Shown here piece by piece: positions 1-7,130 of a stretch of DNA of 10,798 bases (position 1 is its first letter; each line of letters starts with the position of its first letter). The stretch lies in the NCBI GenBank assembly GCA_002402315.1, contig DHFP01000220.1:1-10798 (forward strand), given 5' to 3'. Origin of the DNA: Clostridiales bacterium UBA4821 (GTDB taxonomy: Bacteria; Bacillota; Clostridia; Acetivibrionales; UBA4821). A program made the position numbers and the translations under genes. The notes beneath the pieces were generated by a model that made no database searches, had not been told where the DNA came from, and was given only the letters and a program-made list of their open reading frames with translations.

Positions 1-5
1 TTTAC

Positions 6-33
6 AGCACCAGTCCGGTCTTAGGAAATCACC
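6..33. repeat. Left inverted repeat, probable IS21-family terminus
   Basis: This 28-nt sequence matches the reverse complement of 9708-9735 at 25 of 28 positions; both begin AGCACCAGTC and end AATCACC. Three bases further out also match (1-3 against 9738-9740), so the true end may lie outside the window. Inside it, the motif GAATCAC or a close variant recurs at about 24-33, 46-55 and 66-75, spaced roughly 20-22 nt apart. Multiple internal end repeats of this kind are known in IS21-family elements, where the transposase binds. The istA-like start codon follows at 130, in the orientation expected for a left end. Confidence 0.7.
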
Positions 34-129
34 TTTCCGGTTGACGGGAATCACAGTTCGAGTATGAGAATCACCTACCTTAGAATGGATGCATGGACAT
101 AAGTGCAAATTCATTTTGAAGAGGTCGAC

Positions 130-284
130 ATGATCCATTATCGAGAAATCCTTAGGTTTACCGCTTTGGGATGTTCACAACGTGAGATATGTGCAAGCGT
201 AAGCGTCTCACAGAAAATAGTGTCAAGGTTCAGAAACGAGCTTTGGAGTGTCAACTCCCACAGGAGGAACTGCCGAAGCATTGA
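130..284 (+). pseudogene. istA: IS21-family transposase istA, 5' fragment with frameshift
   Basis: The ATG at 130 follows a good Shine-Dalgarno (GAAGAGG, 118-124). The product begins MIHYREILRF and continues through SQREICASVSVSQKIVSRF. This is the N-terminal helix-turn-helix of IS21-family IstA, which normally reads close to MIHYREILRL...SQREIAASV...NTVSR. Near 230-240 the frame breaks. In the frame starting at 237 the sequence reads RALECQLPQEELPKH and hits TGA at 282-284, which fits the family's next segment (a polar ELGLSWPLPEEL-like stretch). About 50 codons are left of a protein that is usually several hundred residues. The DDE catalytic domain and istB are absent. The gene cannot make an active transposase. 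Confidence 0.75.
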
Positions 285-476
285 GCTGGGAGCATCCCTC
301 TTGGCAAGGATTGGAAAAACCTCCTTAGCTTACCCGAGAAAAACATCCTTAACGAATCAATGAAAAAGATCCTTGACATTCACAACTTCTACAAGATCAA
401 CATCCAAGCGATTGATGAAAGCCATGACAGGTCAATGCGTGAGCTCTATGGATTGAAACCCGAGGAATCGCAGTAA
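285..476 (+). pseudogene. Unrecognised coding remnant
   Basis: This open stretch continues in the frame used by the shifted istA stub, directly after its TGA, and ends at TAA 474-476. It reads GKDWKNLLSLPEKNILNES, then MKKILDIHNFYKIN from an internal ATG at 360, and ends GLKPEESQ. The composition is protein-like, with plausible amphipathic helices, but I do not recognise the family. It does not resemble the part of IstA that should follow here, so a deletion junction around 284 is likely. There is no Shine-Dalgarno before 360. It is probably the 3' end of a broken gene, although a 38-residue small protein from 360 cannot be excluded. Confidence 0.3.
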
Positions 477-743
477 AAGTCTTAACTACAGATCCGCCTG
501 TTTTGAAGTGGCTGTGGCCACCCCATTCAGGCGGTTCCTCTATAGTTTCCCACAACGGAAATGATTGATTTCCTTGGACTGGATTTGTGATTTCCTCAGT
601 ATCGGACAGGTGCTTTCGGCGCACAAGAATATTCATCTTGTGTGTGAAAAAACAAAAACGTAGGTTTATATAGTGTCATAAGATGGAAAATCGTTAATTA
701 GAAGCTTGTATGAAAAAATTATTGCTGACTCTCAGGAACTATT
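477..743. other. Gene-free stretch with further IS-end-like repeats and the leader of the glycan genes
   Basis: I see no gene here. At about 500-540 the minus strand has a GAATGGGGTGGCCAC motif followed by an ACTTCAAAACAGG motif. These resemble the GTGGCCAC-containing internal repeats near the ends of some IS21-family elements, a weak visual match only. Small inverted repeats lie at 557-573 (GGAAAT/ATTTCC, 5-nt loop) and 622-642 (CACAAGA/TCTTGTG, 7-nt loop). Neither is followed by a T-run on the plus strand. The sequence turns abruptly AT-rich near 645. A promoter for the 744 gene train would be expected between about 645 and 725, but I cannot pick convincing -35 and -10 boxes. No JUMPstart/ops element is visible. 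Confidence 0.45.
734..737 (+). promoter_or_regulatory. Ribosome binding site of the first glycosyltransferase gene
   Basis: AGGA lies 6 nt before the ATG at 744 and supports that start. It is the first ribosome binding site of the gene train. Confidence 0.55.
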
Positions 744-1565
744 ATGCAATTAAAATATAGCGTTCTTATGTCCGTATATGCTAAAGAGAAACCTGAATAT
801 TTTAATTCGGCTATTGATAGTATGATTAATCAAACTGTAAAACCTGATGAAATAATAATAGTACAGGATGGACCGCTACCAAAAGATTTGTATGATACTG
901 TGTGGGGATATTCTGAACGCTATCCAGACTTGATTAAAATAATAGTGAGTGAAAAAAATTTAGGATTAGGTCAAGCCTTGAATCTAGGTCTGCAAAATTG
1001 CAGAAATGAATTAGTAGCTCGGATGGATACTGATGACATTTCTCTACCTGAGAGATGTGAGAAACAGTTGCGTTGTTTTGAAATAAATTCAGATCTAAGC
1101 ATTTGTGGAACTTGGATTGATGAATTTATTGATGATATTCATAATTCGATTTCAACAAGAAAATTACCTTGTGAACATAAAGAGATTTTTGAATTTGGGA
1201 AAAGGCGTAGTCCTTTCAATCATCCAACTGTGATGTATAAGAAGAGCGCTGTCTTAAGTTGCGATGGTTATTCAAACTTACGAAGAAACCAAGACGTGGA
1301 TTTATTTGGAAGAATGCTTTTTCAGGGCTATAAAGCACAAAATATTCCTGAATCTCTTTTATTATTTAGAACAGATGATAATTTAGCAAAAAGGCGACGA
1401 AGCTGGGAAAACTCAAAAAGCTATATTCAGTCTATTTCTAGATTACATGGCTTAGGTTATTCAAGCTTATTCGATGTTTTGATTGTGGCAATTGGACAAA
1501 CTGCAATGTTATTGCTTCCTATAGGAATTCAAAAAATCTTATACAAAGGATTATTGCGTAAGTAA
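744..1565 (+). CDS. GT2 family glycosyltransferase (AmsE/EpsE-like)
   Basis: Predicted cytoplasmic, inverting GT-A glycosyltransferase of 273 residues that adds one sugar from a nucleotide donor to a lipid-linked repeat unit. The family start YSVLMSVYAKEKPEYF is at residues 4-20. QDG is at 41-43. The metal-binding DXD region, within ARMDTDDISLPERCE, lies at about 92-105. FNHPTVMYKKS (158-168) and RRNQDVDLFGRM (180-191) mark the acceptor/catalytic half. The C-terminus (about 245-262) is hydrophobic and may touch the membrane. Length is normal for the AmsE-type family. It is the first gene of the train, and its TAA is followed after 1 nt by the next ATG. It is clearly paralogous to the gene at 8797-9612, with the same motifs, length and C-terminal LRK. 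Donor and acceptor sugars cannot be read from the sequence. Confidence 0.88.
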   Translation: MQLKYSVLMSVYAKEKPEYFNSAIDSMINQTVKPDEIIIVQDGPLPKDLYDTVWGYSERYPDLIKIIVSEKNLGLGQALNLGLQNCRNELVARMDTDDISLPERCEKQLRCFEINSDLSICGTWIDEFIDDIHNSISTRKLPCEHKEIFEFGKRRSPFNHPTVMYKKSAVLSCDGYSNLRRNQDVDLFGRMLFQGYKAQNIPESLLLFRTDDNLAKRRRSWENSKSYIQSISRLHGLGYSSLFDVLIVAIGQTAMLLLPIGIQKILYKGLLRK

Positions 1566-1566
1566 C

Positions 1567-2805
1567 ATGAGTATAGAACAAAAAATTAATTATCAACTAA
1601 ACAAGTTCCCTACAGTTAAAAAGATTATTAAACGTGGATACCAATTGTTTTTTTACTTCTTTTCTAAGAAAGAACCAAATTCTGGAAATTTAGTTCAATT
1701 GACACCTAATGATGGGAATGAATACTTTTTTGGATACTATGACAAATCTCCATGGGATATTTCTGATCGATACGTATTGTGCTTGCAAGCAAAATGTACT
1801 TGGAAAGATGTAGCTCCGAAAGAACCTGCAAATATTGTTTTAATTGATACAGGAAACAATAATAGAATTAGAATTTTGGGGCAGACTCATGCTTGGAATG
1901 TTCAGCAGGGGTGTATGTTGCAATGGCTGGGTCCGGATTTCCAAAGTAAAATTATTTATAATGACTTTAGGGATAATCATTACTGTTCGGTAATTCTTTC
2001 AATTGACACTCTTAAAGAAAGAGTGATTGATATGCCTGTCTATAGTATTGCTCAATCTGGTGAGTTTGCGTTGACATTGGATTTCTCTCGTTTACATCGT
2101 TTACGAAAAGGATATGGATATTCAAATCTACAAGACAAGACTGTAGGAGTGCTTGTCCCTGAGAGCCCTTGTATTTGGAAGATAGATTTTATATCAGGAA
2201 ATATAACGCCTCTATTATATTACAGTGACTTTTATAAGTTTGAAACTCGAAAGGAAATGGATTCGGCAGAACATAAAGTGAATCATATTATGATTTCTCC
2301 AAGTGGTAAGCGATTCATGGTTCTTCATCGATGGATACATGGGCAAAGAAAGTATTCTCGTTTAATAACTTGTAATATCGATGGGACAGGAATGTATAAC
2401 CTATTGGATGATGATATGGTTTCCCATTGCAATTGGAAAGGCGATGATGAAATTATCGCCTTTGCAAATATTAAGAATTTTGGAGTTGGTTATTACTTGT
2501 TAAAAGATAAGGGGCATGAGTTCAAGCGGCTATGGCCTGAATTGGATCGAGATGGACATCCAAGTTATTCGCCTAATAAAAAACTCGTGGTAACTGATAC
2601 CTATCCTGATAGAGCAAGGATGTCCACTCTTTACTGTATGCAGGAAGATGAAGAGCCACGTGTAATTGCAAAAGTATTTATGCCATTCAAGTACGATAAT
2701 GACACCAGATGTGATTTGCACCCGAGATGGAGTAGAGATGAGAAGATGCTATGTATAGATTCTGTAAAATTTGGCAAACGAAGTTTGTTTATAGGGAAAA
2801 TATAG
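1567..2805 (+). CDS. Beta-propeller protein resembling oligogalacturonate lyase (PL22-like)
   Basis: Soluble protein of 412 residues with no signal peptide or clear membrane span; the hydrophobic patch YQLFFYFF at 25-32 is short. It shows blade-like repeats with TolB/WD40-type ISPSGKRFMVLHRW (243-256), YSPNKKLVVTD (334-344) and WSRDEKMLCIDS (388-399). Each is preceded by a conserved-looking histidine: EHKVNH (235-240), DGHPS (329-333) and DLHPR (383-387). Family 22 oligogalacturonate lyases are seven-bladed propellers that use histidines at such loops to bind metal and substrate, so the resemblance suggests a uronate-binding or lyase-like site. An alternative is a non-catalytic scaffold or a glycan-modifying transferase of unknown type. 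It is packed 1 nt after the first glycosyltransferase and directly abuts the next gene, so it is co-expressed with glycan assembly enzymes. The fold is fairly secure; the activity is not. Confidence 0.65.
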   Translation: MSIEQKINYQLNKFPTVKKIIKRGYQLFFYFFSKKEPNSGNLVQLTPNDGNEYFFGYYDKSPWDISDRYVLCLQAKCTWKDVAPKEPANIVLIDTGNNNRIRILGQTHAWNVQQGCMLQWLGPDFQSKIIYNDFRDNHYCSVILSIDTLKERVIDMPVYSIAQSGEFALTLDFSRLHRLRKGYGYSNLQDKTVGVLVPESPCIWKIDFISGNITPLLYYSDFYKFETRKEMDSAEHKVNHIMISPSGKRFMVLHRWIHGQRKYSRLITCNIDGTGMYNLLDDDMVSHCNWKGDDEIIAFANIKNFGVGYYLLKDKGHEFKRLWPELDRDGHPSYSPNKKLVVTDTYPDRARMSTLYCMQEDEEPRVIAKVFMPFKYDNDTRCDLHPRWSRDEKMLCIDSVKFGKRSLFIGKI

Positions 2806-3795
2806 ATGTATCCAAAAATTAGTATTATTGTTCCAGTTTATAATGTTGAGGAATATATTGGAAGATGTGTTGAGTCTTTGCTTTGTCAGACTTATACAAA
2901 TATTGAAATTCTTTTAGTTAATGATGGATCAATTGATAACTCGTTGGTTATATGTAAAGAATTTGAATCAAAGTATCCAAATGTCATCAAGGTTTTGAAT
3001 CAAGAAAACAAAGGCCAAAGTAGCGCAAGAAATTATGGGCTACGAAATGCTACAGGAGAATTTATAGGATTTGTAGATAGTGATGATTGGGTTGAGAAGG
3101 ATATGTATGAGCATCTGTTTCATATTTTAAAAAAATTTGATGCAGATGTATCGCAAATCGAATTAATTATGTCGAATAGATTTCCTTTAGAAGTAAAGAA
3201 TCCTCAAGAAAAATTGGTCTTGTATAAAGGTAAAGATATACTCCAATATTTTATGAATATTACTACTACTACTACTGGGAGTTATTCGGTTTGCAGGTGT
3301 TTATTTAAAAAGGATTTACTGAATGATCTTTATTTCCGTGAAGGAAAGATCAATGAAGACATTGATTATAAATATATCGCTTTATCTAGGGCAAAAAAGC
3401 TTGCTGTTAGTAATCAAATAAAATATATCTACTTTCAAGGTTCTAACAGTACAACAAGAGAAGGCCTTAGGCAAAAGGATTTTGATTTGTATGATGCAGC
3501 CGAAGAATTATATAAACTTACACAGAAGGAAAGCTATGGAACAATTCGATTTCTTGGGGAAGTAAAAAAAGCTAGAACAAGTTTTTCTTTATTATCAAAA
3601 ATTGTTTATTACGGATTTGCTGATGATACCATAAATAAAAAAGATACTATCAAGAAACTTAAGTCAGATTTGAGGAAGGATTTGGGAACATTGTTAAAAG
3701 CACCACTCGGAATCCCGAGAAAAATATTGGCTGTAATAATGACCATAAGTATTAATCTACCGAGACTTTGTTTTAGATTATTCAGATTTCTTTGA
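2806..3795 (+). CDS. GT2 family glycosyltransferase
   Basis: Inverting GT-A glycosyltransferase of 329 residues. ISIIVPVYNVEEYIGRCVES (5-24) is the textbook GT2 start, NDGSIDNS (39-46) follows, and FVDSDDWVEKDMYE (89-102) carries the DXD metal site. INEDIDYKY (182-190) contains the ED pair that supplies the catalytic base. The C-terminal third is helical and basic, with a hydrophobic end. The ATG directly abuts the previous stop codon. AGGGA at 2793-2797, inside the upstream gene, gives an 8-nt spacing and supports this start. An (ACT)5 tract near 3262-3276 encodes five consecutive threonines (153-157). The sugar specificity is not readable. This GT2 belongs to a different subgroup from the AmsE-like pair in this window. 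Confidence 0.9.
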   Translation: MYPKISIIVPVYNVEEYIGRCVESLLCQTYTNIEILLVNDGSIDNSLVICKEFESKYPNVIKVLNQENKGQSSARNYGLRNATGEFIGFVDSDDWVEKDMYEHLFHILKKFDADVSQIELIMSNRFPLEVKNPQEKLVLYKGKDILQYFMNITTTTTGSYSVCRCLFKKDLLNDLYFREGKINEDIDYKYIALSRAKKLAVSNQIKYIYFQGSNSTTREGLRQKDFDLYDAAEELYKLTQKESYGTIRFLGEVKKARTSFSLLSKIVYYGFADDTINKKDTIKKLKSDLRKDLGTLLKAPLGIPRKILAVIMTISINLPRLCFRLFRFL

Positions 3796-3803
3796 GATTT
3801 TTT

Positions 3804-4919
3804 ATGAGAATTGCATTTTGTGCTTATTTACATGGATTTGGTGGCGCAGAAAGACAAATCATTACATTGGCCAACGAGATGTCTAAGAGAGGACACTCTG
3901 TCTATTTATTATCGTTAGCTGCTCACAATCCCTCCTATCAAATTGAACCAAAAGTTAATTATATTAAATTGATTGAAAACTATCGTTCAAAAAGTAAACT
4001 TAGTAAAATTTTACAGAGATACTTATTATTAAGAAAAGAATTAATTAGGATTGTTCCAGATGTAACGATACATTTCTGGTTCCAGTCAGCTTACCTAACT
4101 TCATTGATGAGAAAGAAAGTATATAAAAGACTTATATATTCAGAGCGAGGGGATCCAGGAGATAAAGAATATTCAGGTTTAATGTACTTGATTAGGAAAT
4201 TGACTTTTCTAAAAGTTGATAGTTTTATTTTCCAATCATATGCCGCAATGAAATATTTTCCAATTAGGATACAAAATCGTAGTATAGTTATTAATAATGC
4301 TGTACTCATAAAAAAACAATTTATTAATACTTGGATTGGAGATCAAAAAATTCTAGTTTCAGTGGGTAGATTATCTCCCCAAAAAAATTTCAATTTATTA
4401 ATTCAGGCGTTTAATACCATTTCAAATGATTTTCCTGACTACAATTTACATATTTATGGTGAAGGTGAATTACAGCAAAAGCTGCAAGCATTAATAAATT
4501 CATTGGGATTACAGAGACGCGTATATCTATTAGGAGCAATTGAAACTGATAAGCTACACTCTAGATTGAAACACTATAAAATGTTCATCCTACCTTCTGA
4601 TTACGAAGGTATGCCCAATTCCTTGATTGAAGCAATGGCCATAGGATTGCCTTGTATTTCAACAAATTATCATCCGCTAGACGCTGTACGAGATATTATT
4701 GTGAATGGTGAAAATGGAATAATTACTAGAGCTGGAAATATCGATGACTTAGCTAATGCTATAAAAGAATTGCTTGCTGATAAAGTAAAGCAAGAAACAA
4801 TATCTAAAAATGCAATAAGAAAAGTAAGAGAATTTGACTATGTGTGCGTGTATGACAAATGGGAAAGCTTTATTAATTTTGATAATAAATTGGATTATTT
4901 TAACCACAAGTATGAATAG
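3804..4919 (+). CDS. GT4 family glycosyltransferase
   Basis: Retaining GT-B glycosyltransferase of 371 residues. The N-terminal Rossmann domain begins MRIAFCAYLHGFGGAER, with the glycine-rich acceptor loop GFGGAER at 11-17. The donor domain has VSVGRLSPQKN (185-195) and the GT4 signature SDYEGMPNSLIEAMA (265-279), whose E268 and E276 form the E-x7-E motif that binds the nucleotide sugar. I chose ATG 3804 because the conserved family start begins there. A TTG at 3792 in the same frame would add only MRFF and overlap the previous stop. A weak GAG at 3794-3796 is the only upstream ribosome signal, so translation probably depends on coupling to the preceding gene. The end overlaps the next start by 8 nt. 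Length is normal. Confidence 0.9.
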   Translation: MRIAFCAYLHGFGGAERQIITLANEMSKRGHSVYLLSLAAHNPSYQIEPKVNYIKLIENYRSKSKLSKILQRYLLLRKELIRIVPDVTIHFWFQSAYLTSLMRKKVYKRLIYSERGDPGDKEYSGLMYLIRKLTFLKVDSFIFQSYAAMKYFPIRIQNRSIVINNAVLIKKQFINTWIGDQKILVSVGRLSPQKNFNLLIQAFNTISNDFPDYNLHIYGEGELQQKLQALINSLGLQRRVYLLGAIETDKLHSRLKHYKMFILPSDYEGMPNSLIEAMAIGLPCISTNYHPLDAVRDIIVNGENGIITRAGNIDDLANAIKELLADKVKQETISKNAIRKVREFDYVCVYDKWESFINFDNKLDYFNHKYE

Positions 4920-6123
4920 AATTAATGTTAAAAGAGAATTATACTTAACAAGTATACTTTTTATTGTTTTTTTTTCTGCAATAGTTCTTAGAACAGAGAG
5001 TACCATTAATTTGTATGCAGCTATTTCAATTTTTGTTGTTGGAATAATTCTTTTAGATTTCACATTTCCTAGAAATACAAATTGGTTAGTTAGTTTTCGA
5101 GTTAATGTTTTTTGGGTTTGGATGTTATTGTTATTTGGGATGTATTTTTTCTATGGAATTGTAAAAACAAAGTATGATTATTTTAGTATTAGCTACTTTA
5201 TATTCATGCTTGGAATGATTATTTCAATTTATCTGTTACTCATTAATGTTAATATTGAATCATTAATGCATATTTTTCTAAATACTACTACCGTTACAGC
5301 AATTTCTACTTGTATATTTATTATATTTAATGAAATAGATTTAATAAAGTATGGGCAAGCGCGAATTGGTGATACTGCTAGTGGAAATGTCAATACACTA
5401 GCGGTATATCTAGGTACAATGTCTGTTCCTATTTTATTTTCATTAATATTTCAAAAAAAGCGTAGCTTAATAATAATATATACTCTTCTCATTTTTTTCA
5501 TGTTACTAACAGGTTCAAAAAAAACTTTTATATATGTGGGTTCTAGTATGGCTCTTTTTGCTTATTTTAAAAACAAATTTAATATTTTTAAATATTTACC
5601 TTATATTTTTTCACTGGTATTAATCGTGATTATTATTCTAAGAATAGATTATTTATACAATATTATTGGATTTAGAATACTTGATTTTCTTGGTACAATA
5701 GGGTTCAATGTTTTTTATTACAATCCTTCTTATTCAACAGAAATGCGTGCTTCTATGCTAGAAGTTGGACTTAAATTTTTCTCAAATCATCCAATCTTCG
5801 GAAATGGATGGGGATACTTTACTAAATATTCCGGTTTCGCAACATACTCACATAATAACATGATAGAGCTTTTAGTTAATTATGGGCTTATTGGTTTTTG
5901 TTTGTATTACTTCATATATATTTATTTATTGTATAAATTAATTAAAATATATAAAAAGTTTAGAAGTCAATTCTCCGTGTTGTTTATCACATTGTTAATT
6001 GTAATAATTATAAGTGATTTTACATATGTTTCATTTTCATTTAATTTAATAAATTATTTAATATTAGTTATTATATATATTTATTTGAATAAATGCAAGT
6101 ACAATAATAACTATATATGGTAA
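4912..6123 (+). CDS. Wzy/O-antigen ligase family membrane polymerase
   Basis: Integral inner-membrane protein of 403 residues, rich in I, L and F, with about 10-12 membrane segments (for example near 12-28, 34-50, 68-83, 94-112, 118-139, 163-180, 186-200, 228-244, 320-346, 354-370 and 376-391). The long loop before the late helices holds the Wzy/WaaL hallmark: MRASMLEVGLKFF (278-290), HPIFGNGWGYF (293-303) and YSHNNMIELLVNYGLIGF (312-329). This agrees with the O-antigen ligase superfamily domain (PF04932 type). Its likely job is to polymerise lipid-linked repeat units at the outer face of the inner membrane. I start it at ATG 4912, where the product becomes MNRINVKREL. The upstream in-frame ATG at 4834 would overlap the GT4 gene by 86 nt. 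It is the most AT-rich gene here, as is usual for wzy. A ligase role cannot be excluded. Confidence 0.83.
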   Translation: MNRINVKRELYLTSILFIVFFSAIVLRTESTINLYAAISIFVVGIILLDFTFPRNTNWLVSFRVNVFWVWMLLLFGMYFFYGIVKTKYDYFSISYFIFMLGMIISIYLLLINVNIESLMHIFLNTTTVTAISTCIFIIFNEIDLIKYGQARIGDTASGNVNTLAVYLGTMSVPILFSLIFQKKRSLIIIYTLLIFFMLLTGSKKTFIYVGSSMALFAYFKNKFNIFKYLPYIFSLVLIVIIILRIDYLYNIIGFRILDFLGTIGFNVFYYNPSYSTEMRASMLEVGLKFFSNHPIFGNGWGYFTKYSGFATYSHNNMIELLVNYGLIGFCLYYFIYIYLLYKLIKIYKKFRSQFSVLFITLLIVIIISDFTYVSFSFNLINYLILVIIYIYLNKCKYNNNYIW

Positions 6124-6131
6124 GATAAAAT

Positions 6132-7070
6132 ATGTCAAAAGTTACAACTCTAATAAACCTAATTAATAAAAAGCCAGCTTTTATAACTTGGGCAATCTTT
6201 TGTAATTTTTCAAAATTGCCATTGATTAAGCTCATGTCAGATAAATTCTTTCTTAAACTTGCCTTCAGAATATCTATAAAGAGAAGACTAAATTTAAAAG
6301 CTCCTAAAACTTTTAATGAAAAGCTTCAATGGTTGAAGTTGAATGATCGAAATCCTGAATATCCTTTACTGGTCGATAAATTTGAAGTGAGGAAATTTAT
6401 TGCAGATAAAATAGGAAGTCAATATTTAGTACAATTAATTAATGTATACAATAGCATTGATGAAATAAATTTTGGTGATCTTCCAGAAAAATTTGTTATT
6501 AAATGTACCCATGATTCAGGAAGCACGATTATTTGTAGGAATAAAGCAGGATTTGATATTGAAAATGCAAAGAAAAAGTTGAAAAAAAACTTCTCCAGAA
6601 ACATTTTCTGGCAAACCAGAGAATGGCCATATAAAAATATTAAGCCAAGAATTATTTGTGAGGAGTTACTTGTCGATAATAGTCACGATGATCTTATTGA
6701 TTATAAAATACTTTGCTTTAATGGTGAACCAAAGTGTTTATTTCTCTGCCTGGATAGAAGAAGCCCAAGTGGTTTGAAAGTCGATTTTTATGATTTGAAT
6801 TGGAATCCTCTCCCTTTTGAACGACATTATCCAAGAAGTGGAAGATTGATTGAAAAACCTGAGTGTTTTAAAGAAATGCTGGATTTATCAAGGATTCTGT
6901 CGAAAGGTATCCCTTTTGTAAGAGTTGATTTCTATATTGTCAATAAAAAAATAAAATTTAGTGAATTGACTTTCTACCCAGGATCCGGTTTTGAAGAGTT
7001 TTCCCCTGAATCTTTTGATTATCTACTTGGTAGTTGGATTGACTTGTCTATAGTTAAAAAAGAAATGTAG
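6132..7070 (+). CDS. TupA-like ATP-grasp family protein
   Basis: Cytoplasmic protein of 312 residues that matches the TupA-like ATP-grasp family. The order is FNEKLQWLKLNDRNP (61-75), KFEVRKFIADKIG (83-95), and FVIKCTHDSGSTIIC (121-135), a beta-strand plus glycine loop that contacts ATP. Next come EELL (177-180), DYKILCFNGEP (190-200), FVRVDFYIV (262-270) and FSELTFYPGSGFEEFSPE (276-293); the acidic residues of the last two are the expected Mg-ATP ligands. TupA was named for synthesis of teichuronopeptide, a polyglucuronate/polyglutamate polymer. Members are common in capsule loci, where they are thought to form an amide or related bond on the glycan. The start lies 8 nt after wzy, without a good ribosome site. 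The substrate is unknown. Family membership is more certain than the reaction. Confidence 0.8.
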   Translation: MSKVTTLINLINKKPAFITWAIFCNFSKLPLIKLMSDKFFLKLAFRISIKRRLNLKAPKTFNEKLQWLKLNDRNPEYPLLVDKFEVRKFIADKIGSQYLVQLINVYNSIDEINFGDLPEKFVIKCTHDSGSTIICRNKAGFDIENAKKKLKKNFSRNIFWQTREWPYKNIKPRIICEELLVDNSHDDLIDYKILCFNGEPKCLFLCLDRRSPSGLKVDFYDLNWNPLPFERHYPRSGRLIEKPECFKEMLDLSRILSKGIPFVRVDFYIVNKKIKFSELTFYPGSGFEEFSPESFDYLLGSWIDLSIVKKEM

Positions 7071-7117
7071 ACTGATATTAATTCGTTTCGATGATAAACT
7101 TAACTATATATAATTTT

Positions 7118-7124
7118 GAAGGGA
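7118..7124 (+). promoter_or_regulatory. Ribosome binding site deciding the CapA-like gene start
   Basis: GAAGGGA lies 6 nt before ATG 7131. It is one of the clearest ribosome sites in the train. It favours ATG 7131 over the in-frame TTG at 7116, which overlaps the site itself. Confidence 0.6.
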
Positions 7125-7130
7125 ATATAT

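Noticed and set aside
397..636. Minus-strand ORF of 79 codons
   Set aside because: No recognisable motifs; it spans IS-end-like repeat sequence and the plus-strand remnant at 285-476.
622..642. Hairpin CACAAGA/TCTTGTG as a terminator
   Set aside because: The stem is short and is not followed by a T-run on the plus strand; on the minus strand the T-run precedes the hairpin instead of following it.
2530..2721. Minus-strand ORFs inside genes (2530-2721, 4091-4309, 4749-5063, 6419-6604) and the plus ORF 7777-8055
   Set aside because: Each is a shadow of a well-supported gene with conserved motifs.
4834..4911. Upstream start for the Wzy-like protein at ATG 4834
   Set aside because: It would overlap the GT4 gene by 86 nt and add a non-conserved stretch; ATG 4912 gives a normal short 8-nt overlap and a typical N-terminus leading into the first membrane helix.
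7086..7114. Possible promoter before the CapA-like gene, with an exact TATAAT at 7109-7114
   Set aside because: The best -35 at 17-nt spacing (TTTCGA) matches poorly, and transcription would start inside the ribosome site. The AT-rich sequence makes chance matches likely.
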